Shown piece after piece: positions 11,337 to 21,653 of a DNA stretch of 64,000 bases. The stretch covers positions 7,614,985 through 7,678,984 of the forward strand of contig CM042985.1 of NCBI GenBank assembly GCA_023678885.1, in the 5' to 3' direction. Within the stretch, counting starts at the first letter, position 1; each line of letters begins with the position of its first letter. The translations under genes were made by a program, and so were the position numbers. Origin of the DNA: Pogostemon cablin (Eukaryota; Streptophyta; Magnoliopsida; Lamiales; Lamiaceae). The notes beneath the pieces were generated by a model. The model ran no database searches. It had not been told where the DNA came from and saw nothing but the letters and a program-made list of their open reading frames with translations.

Positions 11337-13905
11337 TCAGGATCTCGACTCCCTCCACACTGGCAATAAACCTCGGGCGTACTGACGGAGATCTGTCAAC
11401 AATTCATCAGTTATGTTGGCATATGTTGATCTATCATCCCTATACTGACCCGTGTGCACATTCCATACTGCTTGTACTCGGACCTTACACGAGAATCATT
11501 TCATAATATTAGTCTCAAAAAATTTAATACCAAAATTGCCACAGTCAATTGTAATGAATTAATTTACTTACAGAGAACTCCATGTCCATAATGCAGTAGG
11601 GGCCCATCTCCGGATGCACGTGTACACCTATGTCAGAGGGTCGCTCCGATAATAAGCGGAGGTATGCATCCAGGTGCTGAAAATCCATCGAATAAAATTA
11701 ATAATTGATGACATAATGAAAATATTTACAACAATTTATATAAACACGAACTAAATATTTCTTACCTCACTTCCAAACCAAACACTGGGGTTCTCCATCT
11801 CAGTGAAAAAGGAAGCCCCTACTCTAAAACTAAGACCAACGTCGATCCTACATTCAATAATTCATTAAAATCAATGCACATTGTTTAAAGTAATATATGA
11901 TAACGTCTACACTACTGGCGTAGTACTTACTGTTCTCTGCTTGAAATAAATCTGCGGTACAGTTCCCATCGGCGCTCTCGGTCTGTCGTGGTAAATGGAG
12001 ACTGTAACGCTGCAGATGGATTTCGTTGCCTCTTAGATCGCATGATACCCTCTTCATCACCCCTGGGTGTGGGGGCCATCGGGCTGAGCGCATCCACCGA
12101 TCTAGTAGGGGAATGTCTAACCCCTGACCTCGAGCTGGTTGGCCCAGCTTCAGACATCCTGGTCTGCGCAAGTTCTGATCGAAGGCGCCTAATCTCAGCC
12201 GTAAGTGCCTGTCGAAAATAATGAGCTGTTTGATGCTCAGACACAACCTGACAAGCAAGGTTGTGTAAAAACTCATCCTGTTGATCCAGCCTACAAAAGA
12301 CCCTTTCTTGGAAGTCCTGATCATATCCCTGGTGTTGCTGATCACCTCGGTATGCGTCCCTAAACCCACTCCCATGAAAACCTGGGGAATCATTCATCCT
12401 ATCGTCAAGAGACTGCTGCGTGTCTGTGTCGTAACGATGTTGTTCGTCATGCTCTTTCATAAATCGAGCATGCCAACCAGCACTCGGATCATAGGAACCG
12501 GGCTCAACATACGTCCTCTCCCCTGAAGCATATCCGCTGTGGTCAGGACTGGGAGTACAGTGAGGTTGGTAGGAATGGGGATCCCGATTTGTCATCCAAG
12601 CCGCAGCATCATCCGCCCGCTGGCCCCTCCACGCATCATCAACAACCACACCCGTATAGTACCGCTGATCCCATGGATTACTGGTAGGATCGTATGCCCG
12701 GACAACCTTTGTGCTGGTTTTAGAGAATGACTTGGTGTACATCCCCATGATCAACCCCTCCAAAGGCTCATCCTCTATGCCAATCCAATACCCTTGTCTA
12801 AGCTCATCAGGAAGGATCATCGAAAAATCAACCACATCAAGAGCCTGATTCAAAATAAACAATTACATAAGAAACAATATAAAACATATATGTCTTCACT
12901 AAATGGATTAATAAGTCATACCTGATCAAACAGAGTCCTATCAACCCTCTTCCATTTGCGAAAAATCCATCGCAAGCAGAGTGGCCTTAAATTCAACCTA
13001 CCGTGGGGGACATGGCCATACGGTGCAGCAACGGCAGGTAGACGCTCGTACGCCCAAACCTGTCACACGTAAATCACATATGTCAGATAATTAATACAAC
13101 TAAAATTGAAAATACACTATAACTTTAATATATCTACTAAAACACATACCAGTAATGCGAATGTGCACCCGTAAAAGTGGTATCTGTACCGATCGGGATT
13201 TGCTTTAGCTGGGACTTTGGTCACAATGTGGTCCATAAAGTGCAAAAGCGTCATATAGCTGAGCTGTCCCCAAGGGAATAAATCCCATCTCTGTTCGTCC
13301 TCCACTAGGCACCAGACCCAGTTGTCTACTCCCACCTTGGTGACATCCGACCCAAGGAGAAAGTAGTACAACAACAGAACTTTGGCAACCTTAACTGCGT
13401 CCTCAGGGCTAACACCTATAAATCTTCGTCCTTCAAAGTCACTAGCAATCTGACTTACTAAAGGTCTCTCACCCTGACCATAAAACCTATCATATAACCC
13501 ACCAGGTGGGATACCATACGTCTCGTTCGGATCAAAGCCGAGTCTATCCCGAAAACAGAGTCCCATAATCCTCATGAACTCTACCCGGCTAAATCTAAGG
13601 CACACGTCTCCAACCTGAAAATACCTAGCCGTTAAATCGTCTCCCCTATGTACGATCTCACAGGTCATGAGACTGTGCAGATGAGCATTCGCGTTCCACT
13701 CATCGCTGAGATTCCAGTAATGACCAAAACATGATCTCTTAAATATCTCATCCGCATTACCCCCAACCCTAGTTAACTGCCTACGAATGATATCCATAAC
13801 GACCCCAGGTTTGCAGTAATTATGTATACTGCATTGTTGACCCTGCATGGAAGGACGCTTCCATTCACCCTGCACATATATATTTTTTTTTTCTAAATAA
13901 GACAT
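11337..13905 (-). CDS. MULE passenger gene: DUF1985 region plus Ulp1-like fragment
   Basis: Six exons can be read on the minus strand with consistent phase: 13905 (or acceptor near 13870) to 13150, 13059-12922, 12844-11931, 11847-11766, 11676-11572 and 11483-11337. The first exon has FKRSCFGHYWNLS and the FQVGDVCLRFSRVEFMRIMGL pattern of the DUF1985 family, and the first-second junction restores FALLVWAYERLP, also typical. The third exon is low-complexity and ends in a coiled-coil-like stretch. The fourth and fifth exons join as ENPSVWFGSE/HLDAYLRLL, resembling the start of Ulp1 (C48) cysteine protease domains in plant MULEs. The catalytic HW, D and C motifs of C48 are not seen before the stop. 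The start is uncertain; MQGQQC near 13850 is an alternative. Confidence 0.68.
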
Positions 13906-13979
13906 AAATTCATAATTATGGGCAAAATAACAATAAGTTCATGAAAACCCTAAAACGAAATATTTGAACACAAACATTT

Positions 13980-14640
13980 ACTCTATTCGCCCACAGTTCC
14001 TTCTATTCGGCCTACCAATTCCTCTATTCGGCCTACAGAGTTGTTCTATTCGGCCATCTCTAAATCTCTATTCGGCCAACAAAAAATTCATTAAAGTTAA
14101 AAATACAAGTCTTCCAGTTTGCTCTATTCGGCCAACACTTGTTCTATTCGGCCTAAAGATTTGTTCTATTCGGCCTAAAGAAAACCTCTATTCGGCCTAC
14201 CAAAATTAAAAAAGTCATTACTACACTTTGCTCTATTCGGCCTACACACTTGTTCTATTCGGCCTGAAGTATTGTTCTATTCGGCCTACTGAAAACCTCT
14301 ACTCGGCCAACCAAAATTGTCATTGCTCATATATTTTGCTCTATTCGGCCTACACTTGTTCTATTCGGCCTGAAGTATTGTTCTATTCGACCTGAAGTAT
14401 TGTTCTATTCGGCCTACACTTGTTCTATTCGGCCTGAAGTATTGTTCTATTCGGCCTACACTTGTTCTATTCGGCCTGAAGTTTTGTTCTATTCGGCCTG
14501 AAGTATTGTTCTATTCGGCCTGAAGTATTGTTCTATTCGGCCTACACTTGTTCTATTCGGCCTGAAGTTTTGTTCTATTCGGCCTGAAGAATTGTTCTAT
14601 TCGGCCTACTGAAAACATCTACTCAGCCAAGACAATATTT
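13980..14640. repeat. Right subterminal array, TCTATTCGGCC motifs
   Basis: About 23 close copies of CTATTCGGCC plus several variants, the reverse complement of the left-array motif. Between 14220 and 14620 the units become very regular, alternating CTACACTTGTT and CTGAAGTATTGTT linkers of about 20 bp, a sign of recent unequal exchange or slippage. The open frame at 13964-14209 is a translation of the repeat. Confidence 0.9.
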
Positions 14641-15130
14641 AAAAAAAACCAAAAATAAATGAACACCACTGCATTCCTACTACAGTAAAGGCCAATTCAA
14701 CACCTTACATAACATTAGACACAGTACATTATACGTATTTAAACATGCCAATAACAATGCTTATATACATACCTGAAAATTTGTCATTTCAAGTTGATGC
14801 ACTCTGGAGACCGCAAATGGAGAATTCTGGAGACCGCAAATGGAGAATTCTCCACCAAGAAATGCACTGTTCTTCACTGGGACGAATGGAGAGAAGAAGA
14901 GAGAGGGTGTTGGACGAATGGAGAGAAGAAGAGAGAGGGTGTTGGACGAAATATGAGAGAGAAAGAAAGAAAGAAACAAAGAATGAAGGGAGAGAAAAAG
15001 GTGAAAGTTATGATATTGATGTACCCCACCAACCCACATCCAAAATCTTAAATTCAAAATTTAAAACTTTAAAAAATGTGGTCCACCCACCCCGCATTTA
15101 TTGCAGTCAAAACTGACATGATGATGACTC
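14641..15130. other. MULE right flank inside the element, short duplications
   Basis: Non-coding segment between the right array and right end. It holds a 19-bp direct repeat (CTGGAGACCGCAAATGGAG at 14803 and 14828) and a second one around 14885-14950 (GAATGGAGAGAAGAAGAGAG twice), then a GA-rich run. The GA run accounts for short charged open frames here. Confidence 0.6.
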
Positions 15131-15270
15131 AATTATTTTCGTCCTTTGGGTAACAGTTATGGGGGTAATTTGGGGAATCCACTTGAAAGTGGCTAGTAAA
15201 AATTGGTTTTAAGAGATGTGGCTATTTTAAATTGTACTTTATCAAAAGTGGCCATTAAAAAATCGGACCC

Positions 15271-15279
15271 ATATTATAA
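15271..15279. repeat. MULE target-site duplication, right copy
   Basis: ATATTATAA, matching 7428-7436 exactly and abutting the end of the element at 15270. Confidence 0.9.
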
Positions 15280-15400
15280 ATACTTAAATGGTAAATTAAC
15301 AAGTAGGAATTTAGCAAAATAAATAAAATTAATTATTAAAAAAAAAAAACAAACATAGTATTTTATTTAGCAAAAATGGAATTGAATTATATTAAAAAAT

Positions 15401-15470
15401 GCACCAGCCGGGAATCGAACCCGGGTCCGTACCGTGGCAGGGTACTATTCTACCACTAGACCACTGGTGC
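15401..15470 (-). tRNA. tRNA-Gly, anticodon GCC
   Basis: A 70-nt cloverleaf on the minus strand. The acceptor stem pairs GCACCAG with CTGGTGC, the anticodon loop reads CTGCCAC with GCC as anticodon, and the T arm has GGGTTCGATTCCC. Internal A (TGGTCTAGTGG) and B (GGTTCGATTCC) boxes for RNA polymerase III are present. It has no intron. A T6 run follows the 3' end (15393-15399 on the plus strand), the expected polymerase III terminator. It decodes GGC and GGU glycine codons. Confidence 0.97.
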
Positions 15471-15884
15471 TAGATATTAAAATTTGGAAACTAATAAATA
15501 ATATTCGATTTATATCATAAATTTGTACTGATGTAATCATAATAATAATGGTTTAGTAGATCACCCATTAAATTATAAACATTGCTTGTAAATTGCTGTT
15601 TTGCCTCAACTTGTGGCAAGCAAAAAGACCTTACACTACATATCTACTTGGACGATCCAAGGTGTGAAATATAAAATTTGTTTGTAAGAACATAAGTAGT
15701 ACTTAACTAATCAACAGACATTGAATGCATCTGTTGAAATAATCTCTAGATAAATCTCACAAATATATTCAAATTCCTAAAATAATTAATTAAATAGCTA
15801 ACTCGTTATACGAATTAAAATTCAACATGTAGACTACAACATCCAACATACATGGAAAACAGTTCATAACTACTTATCAATTGA

Positions 15885-17276
15885 TCAAGAAACAATATCA
15901 TCAATGAAAGCTAGGAGATCCATATGAGATGATCCCCCAATTGAATTTGATTTCTTGATGATTTCTTGAATTTCCTTAGCCCTTCTTCTCATCTCCCTCC
16001 CCTCTTCATTCTTCAAATCCATAAACCTCAGCACAAGCTTAGCAATCTCATCCTCTCCCACCAAACCTTCAACTTCATCCTTCTTTACCTTCCATCCCAT
16101 CTTCCAATCTTCCACAATCATTTTTACTGTTTGTGGTTTGATCCCAAAATATGTGGAAAGTAAGCATGGGAAGGCCTGCGAACGCTCCTTCTTTACTCGA
16201 GTTACATCCACAATGCGACCAGAACCCACCGATGGAAGGGTGATTAAACACCTTCAGCTGATCACACCATGGCACCACTAGTCCTTTCCCCCCACATTTC
16301 TGTCGAACGCCTTCTGCATCCCCCCGTGCTACCCACAAGAAACGAACGCCACTTGCGCGAACCCCTGCTGTGATCTGGTCTAGCTGAGCAGTCGAAACGG
16401 AGAGAAAACTGCCCTGAGAGATGTACAGGACGGATTGAGGGGGCTGAGCATCCAGCCATTGGAGATAGTGATGATTGTGATGTTGATTGAGGTTTAAATG
16501 ATCATGTGGTATGATAAGGCCTAAAGAGTAGATTCTAATAGGGTGTAGGGTTTGTTTTAGAGCATGAAGAACAGGGGATTCCAGCTCGTAAACAGATGTG
16601 AAGAGAAGATATTGTGCTTTTGCGGATGCATTAATGGCGGCTAGGGCTTGAGGGAGAACTTCCTGACCTGAACTGTGTAATGGAGTAGGTAGATCCCTCT
16701 TTCTCAATGGCGGAACTCCATGGATGTTGCCAATTGCTTCCTCTACAAATTATCGGATCTAATTGTTCATATTTTGAAAAATTAGATATTAAATTGAGAT
16801 ATTACTGAAAGAGAATTACCAGCGGAATTGGGGGAAAATTCCGGAGTGATAGAAAATGGAGAAGACTGTGGCGGACATAGTGTAAAACGAAGCTACCGGA
16901 ATATTCCTCCGGTTACCAACAGCCACCACCCAGCACAAGTAGGTGTCGTGGATGATGACGGTCGGCGGCGGCTGAAGCCGATCTAGAAGCGGTCTACCGG
17001 AGCTTCCATTCTGGTCTGCGTGGCTGCGAAGAAGGTGGCGAAGTCCTTGCCGTGGCCGATTTCGGAGGGTAGGACGTTGGGAATGGTGGTGAATGTGAGG
17101 TTAGGCGGCGGTGAGGCAGCGAGGAGAGTGAGCTACTCCTCTGTGACGACGAAGGAGACGATGATTTCTGGTCGAGAGTGGAGGATGCGACGGCAGAGGT
17201 TGAGCATGGGGTTAACGTGACCTCTTCCGGGGTACGGCACCGCCACCACGTGTCAGTCGGAAGTTACTCCGGCCAT
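15885..17276 (-). pseudogene. UGT87-like UDP-glycosyltransferase pseudogene
   Basis: Family 1 glycosyltransferases move sugar from UDP-sugar to small acceptors in the cytosol. The start MAGVTSD (17276) is followed by HVVAVPYPGRGHVNPML, the N-terminal motif of the UGT87 group. A conserved single intron lies near 16740-16815. Exon 2 holds the UDP-sugar-binding PSPG box (about 16250-16100), beginning VVPWCDQLKVFNHPSIGGFW. The copy is broken: a stop follows SD in the N-terminus, a TAG replaces the expected Trp in VTEEW, another TAG follows PVDRF, and the frame drifts before the intron. In the PSPG box the HCGWN Trp is Cys. After NSK one extra A in an A-run (near 16125) shifts the frame; the C-terminus continues from MIVEDW in another frame to the stop at 15885. 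A sequencing error could explain one defect but not all. Confidence 0.85.
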
Positions 17277-18157
17277 TTTTAAGAGGAAGCGATTGCCGCC
17301 GGAAAGAATAACGAATAATCGGAATAGCGCGTAATTTAAACAGAAATACAGCTCTCTGGAGTATTAATTAATTTTTAAAAATTCAATCTAAACTATTGAC
17401 TAAGGAGAAAAAAATTCTAGTATGGAGTATAAGTTTAGGCAGATTTTGAAATTTAATTTTTAAAAATAAATAAAAATTTTAAAAAACTACACAGTGTATA
17501 TGAAATAATGAACAAAAGATCAAACAAATATAAGAACAATTTTTTTAAAGTGAAAATTCAATTATCAAAAAGAAAATCTGAAAAAAAAAAAAAAAAGCTT
17601 CCATCTTTCTGCAAAATCAATGTACATTAATGCCATGACAAATGACAACCATGTGAAGGTAACGTGATATAAATATACAATAACCAAATATCATGAAGTT
17701 TCAATTAACTTTAATTCTATATGAATCAAGTTTTCTGTATATATGAATCAATTTAGAAAAAAATGACAACATTTTACGAGTAAAATATTAACTTTGCTCT
17801 TTAAAATTCAATTATATGTGCAATCTAAATTTAATATTGCAATTAATTATTTAAAATTATTATCAACTATACAGATCAAACTCCATAGAGATAGAAATTA
17901 ATTAATGATTTTAAATTAGCATTATAATTTATGTAGAACATTAATCACTATCAAATTGAAAAATAAATATATTACCTATTTATCTAATGATTATATTAAT
18001 TAGAAAAAAATAGGTAATGATATATTACCTATTAAAATAATAATATAAAATTTATTAAGAGAGTAATATAGTATTTTTAGTTAATAAATAAATAACGAGT
18101 ATAAAATATAATTAAGAGAGTAATGTGTGTTATATAGATTATAATGTAGTACTAGTA

Positions 18158-18370
18158 CTCTCCCAGTTAAAGGGTCTTTCTTTTTTTTTCATATAGATTA
18201 AAAAGTATAATTATTTAATAAATATGTAATTGATAGTTGTATAGTCGGTGTGTATTAGTATGTTCAATATTTTAATTGTATTAGTGGAGTGTGTGTGAAA
18301 AAAAAAAAGAACTCTTTGATGTGGACGTACAATATTGAAAAAATAGATTTTTTAAAGAGGACGGATTATG
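18158..18370. mobile_element. Degenerate MITE sharing the window's common MITE core
   Basis: Left end TA-CTCTCCCAG; interior ATTTAATAAATATGTAATTGATAGTTGTAT and TTTTAATTGTATTAGTGGAG, the same core as in 21348-21653, 37845-38360 and 39355-39579. The right end (GAGGACGGATTATG) is decayed, so the end position is approximate. Confidence 0.55.
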
Positions 18371-18972
18371 TTAGATAAACGAAATAAAAAGTGTGATTTA
18401 ATATGGTATGATTTTGTTAAATTTATTATGGTAAGGTTGGAGTATAAAAAAATTGAATAGCTAATTATCAATTGATCTCCTACAACATAAATTAACATAG
18501 CAACAACTAATTTTTTCCTTTTTTTTTAATTTAAGAACCATAAATAATGTGAATAATTGATAATCCGAAATTCTTAGCATTTCCTGTCGGATATTTAATA
18601 AATGGGCTAACAAAGTTCCATTATATACTAGCCCCACAGTTTATTGAGAATGAAATTATGATTGGGCTTATTGGATAAATTTTTAGGCCCAATTATTAAT
18701 ATAAATCAATTTTCCAAATAGATGGCCCATGAAATTAAGAAATCGATATAAAACCATGATTTACAAGTTATAATTAACAGAAAACAAGATTATTAATTAA
18801 ACAATGCACGCTTAAAAAATAAATTATATGTATTAAATATTAAATATTTGATGTATTTTTTAAAATGTTGTCAATATATATATTATTATTACATGAAAAA
18901 AACACTTCAAACATTAAGAAAGGCAAGAACGCCGACTACAATGTCAATAGTAAATAGAAATCTTGCCTTAAA

Positions 18973-18988
18973 AAAAAAAAGGAAAGAA

Positions 18989-19024
<36 letters not shown>

Positions 19025-19025
19025 A
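18973..19025. repeat. (GAAA)n-like microsatellite
   Basis: A run of AAAG/GAAA tetranucleotides preceded by an A-run. Simple slippage repeat. Confidence 0.9.
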
Positions 19026-20118
19026 ATCTCATGTGCTTTAATACAAGAAAGTCTGATTTTGTTGATTTTAACACAAGTAAAGTAATTAATTATTATTATT
19101 ATACTTTAACATACTTTCTAATATTTTCTTACACATGCTCTCGTGAATACATTTCATGTGATGGTCAAATACAGACGTCAATTAATAGTTACTCATAATC
19201 ATGCAAGTAAATTATAATAGTATTAGTTATTAAAGTAGTTATAATTTATTCCTGTTTGAGCAATTTTGTTTGTGTGAGACGTTGCGAGATATGATTCAAT
19301 TTTTTCTACTTATTACTTTTTTTATTAATTAAATATAATTTTATTTCTTTTATCACTTTTTATTCATTTTACCAAAATCATTAAAACGAACTTAAACAAG
19401 TTTTTGTTATTAATGTAGAGGGAGTAAACCAGTTACAATGGGAAACCTTTATGGTCTTCACCCTCTCTTTTTAGAATGAACATAACGCATAATTTTGATT
19501 ATCTTTTTAGAATTTTTTTCATGAGAAGTAGAGCTCGTCTTGCTAAAAATGAAAAGAATATACTTTATAATGTAACGAATTAAAATGAGAAATGAATTAA
19601 AAAGAATACTAAGTAATCCCTCCATCCCGGTAGTAGTATTTTTTGAAAACAAATTGTATGTTTCAAGAATACATTGTATCATATTTAAGTAATTCATTCT
19701 TACTTATTTTCCTCCATTTATTTATTCTCACATCTAAACTTTTTTGTATAATATGTCCCCAAAACATGAAAAATAAAATTTACCTCTTTAACCCTTTTTT
19801 TTTTTTTTGGGGGGGGTGGGGGGGGTGGGGGGTTAAGTAACATTTTGTTTTTCCAAGCTACACACATGAACCAGACAAAGAGAATATACACCACATAAGA
19901 AAAAGGGAGAAAGTCAACAGAAGCAGTTGAGAGAAACCAGGAAACTTTGATTATAATTAAACTAGCTAGCTACTTAATTAGATTAATTAATTATCAAAAT
20001 TAACAGAAGCTGCAAGATCCCTCTATTCCTTGTCCAATCCCAATCTCCTGTTACATCTCATCACTTGATGAAATGAAACACGAGATTGAGATGGGGCCGA
20101 CTAGCGTCGGCTGGAATC

Positions 20119-20776
20119 TCAAGTCCAAAGGGACTCTCTCTTGAGAGGATCTTGCATTACATTTACATTATTGGTGGAAGAATTAGAAGCTGCAAAGGTG
20201 AGATAGTGTTGAAGGTTATTGAAGTTGTTAGTAGTGGGCAAGAGAAGTGCTTTGTCATCCTCATGGGTGATGGGAGGGGTACAACTCTGCTGCATCTGTA
20301 TGCACAGTATCTCTGCTTGAGCCACTGCCAGCTGCATCTGCAGCTGAGACACCTGATTCTGCAAGTACGATATCGCCCCCACGCAACCATACACCGGATC
20401 CCTCATCCTCGCGTTCGCCTCGTATACTAAGCTCCCCACCGCGTCCCCTCGTTGCTGCACCGGAAGCTCCTAGTACCACATCATAAACACATCAACATCA
20501 ATTCATTTATATATATATATATATATATACACATGTATTCATGTAAACGGGTATTAGGGTTTTTAAACCTAACCCTAACGTCTGGTTTATTAGTAGTATT
20601 AATATCATGTATAGTACCTGAAGCATCTTGCTGACATTGCTAGCGCCGAAGACCTTGTGGACGATGGCGAATTTATGAGGGTCGTCGGGAGGGAAATACG
20701 GGGCGAAGATGCAGTCCTTTGCGCAGCGGCGTCTGAGGAGCTTGCAGGAAGCGCAGGGTGAACTTCCTCCTCCCAT
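20119..20776 (-). CDS. LBD12: LOB-domain transcription factor, LBD12-like
   Basis: Class I LATERAL ORGAN BOUNDARIES-domain protein, a nuclear DNA-binding factor active in organ boundaries and stem or cambial development. Two exons, 20776-20618 and 20469-20119, with a GT/AG intron of 148 bp at the position usual for the family (after SKMLQ). The product is 169 residues. The zinc-finger-like block CX2CX6CX3C is C8, C11, C18 and C22 (PCASCKLLRRRCAKDC). The GAS block follows (FAIVHKVFGASNVSKML), then the leucine-zipper-like stretch ending VSQLQMQLAVAQAEI. The extreme C-terminus DPLKRESLWT matches the tail I know from LBD12-type proteins, which supports the subgroup call. The region between the zipper and tail is short compared with Asn/Gln-rich homologues. 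Confidence 0.93.
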
Positions 20777-20881
20777 TTTAGGTATATAAGAAAGTGAGAT
20801 ACAGATGTTGTTGTGGTTATGTTTGATTTGTATAGAAAGACAGAGAAAGAGGAATATGAAAGATTGTAAGATGAGGAAAGG

Positions 20882-20889
20882 TATTTATA
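20882..20889 (-). promoter_or_regulatory. Probable TATA box of the LBD12-like gene
   Basis: TATAAATA on the minus strand about 106 bp upstream of the start codon, which leaves room for a 5' UTR of about 75 bp. No transcript evidence is available. Confidence 0.5.
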
Positions 20890-21162
20890 AATGGTGGACG
20901 AGTTTTCTAGTCCACCTTAACACATGTGTTCCTACTTTATAATATACTTAAGGAGGGGGTACCCTAGCCTCACCACCCCACCAACAAAAGTCTTGATCAC
21001 ATTTAGTCATTATATTATATATATGGTTATATTTTGATTAATTATAATGATTAATCATTTTAATTCAAGAATGATTAATTACCACTTCAACTAATTGAGT
21101 TTAATTTCCAATTCGACCCCTTGATTGAGAGTCCAATGCCATAATTAGAAAAAAAAAAAAAC

Positions 21163-21165
<3 letters not shown>

Positions 21166-21250
<85 letters not shown>
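21166..21250. repeat. (AT)n microsatellite
   Basis: About 42 uninterrupted AT units following an A-run. Open frames across it are Tyr-Ile repeats. Confidence 0.95.
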
Positions 21251-21253
<3 letters not shown>

Positions 21254-21347
21254 CAGCCGCGTTAAGGAAAAAATATATATATATATAATCATAATTTGTG
21301 GAGTATACATACAAGATTTTTGTTTTATTTTGTGGAGTATATATATA

Positions 21348-21653
21348 CTCCCTCTATCCCGTCAAAAGAGGGGTTTTTGCTTTTTTACACATAAATTAAG
21401 GAGTATTATTATTTAATGTGTAATGGATAGTTGTATTTGTGAGAGGGTGACCCCATATTTTAATTGTATTAGAGGGGATGTATGTGTTATTTAATGTGTA
21501 GTGGATAGTTGTATTAGTGAGAGGGTGAGCCCCATATTTTAATTGTATTAGAGGGGATGTATAGATTCCATGTGTATATAAAAGTAAATGGGACCCTTTG
21601 AGTGGGATGACCAAAATGGAAAAAAATATCCTTCTTAAATTGGACAAAGAGAG
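21348..21653. mobile_element. Stowaway-like MITE with internal direct repeat
   Basis: Bounded by TA; left end CTCCCTCTATCCCG, right end inverse GGACAAAGAGAG. The interior repeats a segment of about 75 bp (ATTTAATGTGTA...GGATAGTTGTAT...GAGAGGGTGA) at about 21412 and 21489, so this copy is longer than its relatives. Non-coding. Confidence 0.78.

Larger units (their letters stand above)
7437..15270. mobile_element. Complete Mutator-like element (MULE), 7.8 kb
   Basis: A 7834-bp DNA transposon flanked by perfect 9-bp duplications. Its ends (7437 to about 7560 and about 15130 to 15270) are diverged inverted repeats sharing, in order, TGGCCACTTTTG, a (G)TGGTCAC/TAGCCAC block and CTAGCCAC blocks. 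Inside come a left motif array, a plus-strand MuDR-type transposase gene, a minus-strand gene with DUF1985/Ulp1-like features, and a right motif array inverted to the first. The layout (transposase plus a second divergent or convergent gene between long ends) matches autonomous MULEs that carry Ulp1-type genes. The transposase has three nonsense codons, so this copy is probably not autonomous. Confidence 0.93.
17281..20080. other. AT-rich intergenic DNA between UGT87-like and LBD12-like genes
   Basis: No gene seen. It contains an old MITE (18158-18370), a GAAA-rich microsatellite and a G-rich run (19808-19832). The 116-residue frame at 18848-19198 is low-complexity Lys/Glu from the GAAA run. 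A lone MITE-like end (CCTCCATCCCGG near 19619) has no partner. Confidence 0.55.

Noticed and set aside
11988..12730. Plus-strand frames in the MULE
   Set aside because: They oppose the minus-strand exon 12844-11931, which joins in phase with its neighbours and has better coding character.
8103..14640. CRISPR-like spaced repeats
   Set aside because: Spacers are short, irregular and themselves repeated, the host is a plant, and the arrays sit inside transposon ends.
19808..19832. Second G-run as a quadruplex site
   Set aside because: It is a homopolymer-type run (GGGGGGG-T-GGGGGGGG-T) in a MITE-poor AT region, where sequencing error is likely. Noted but not ranked.
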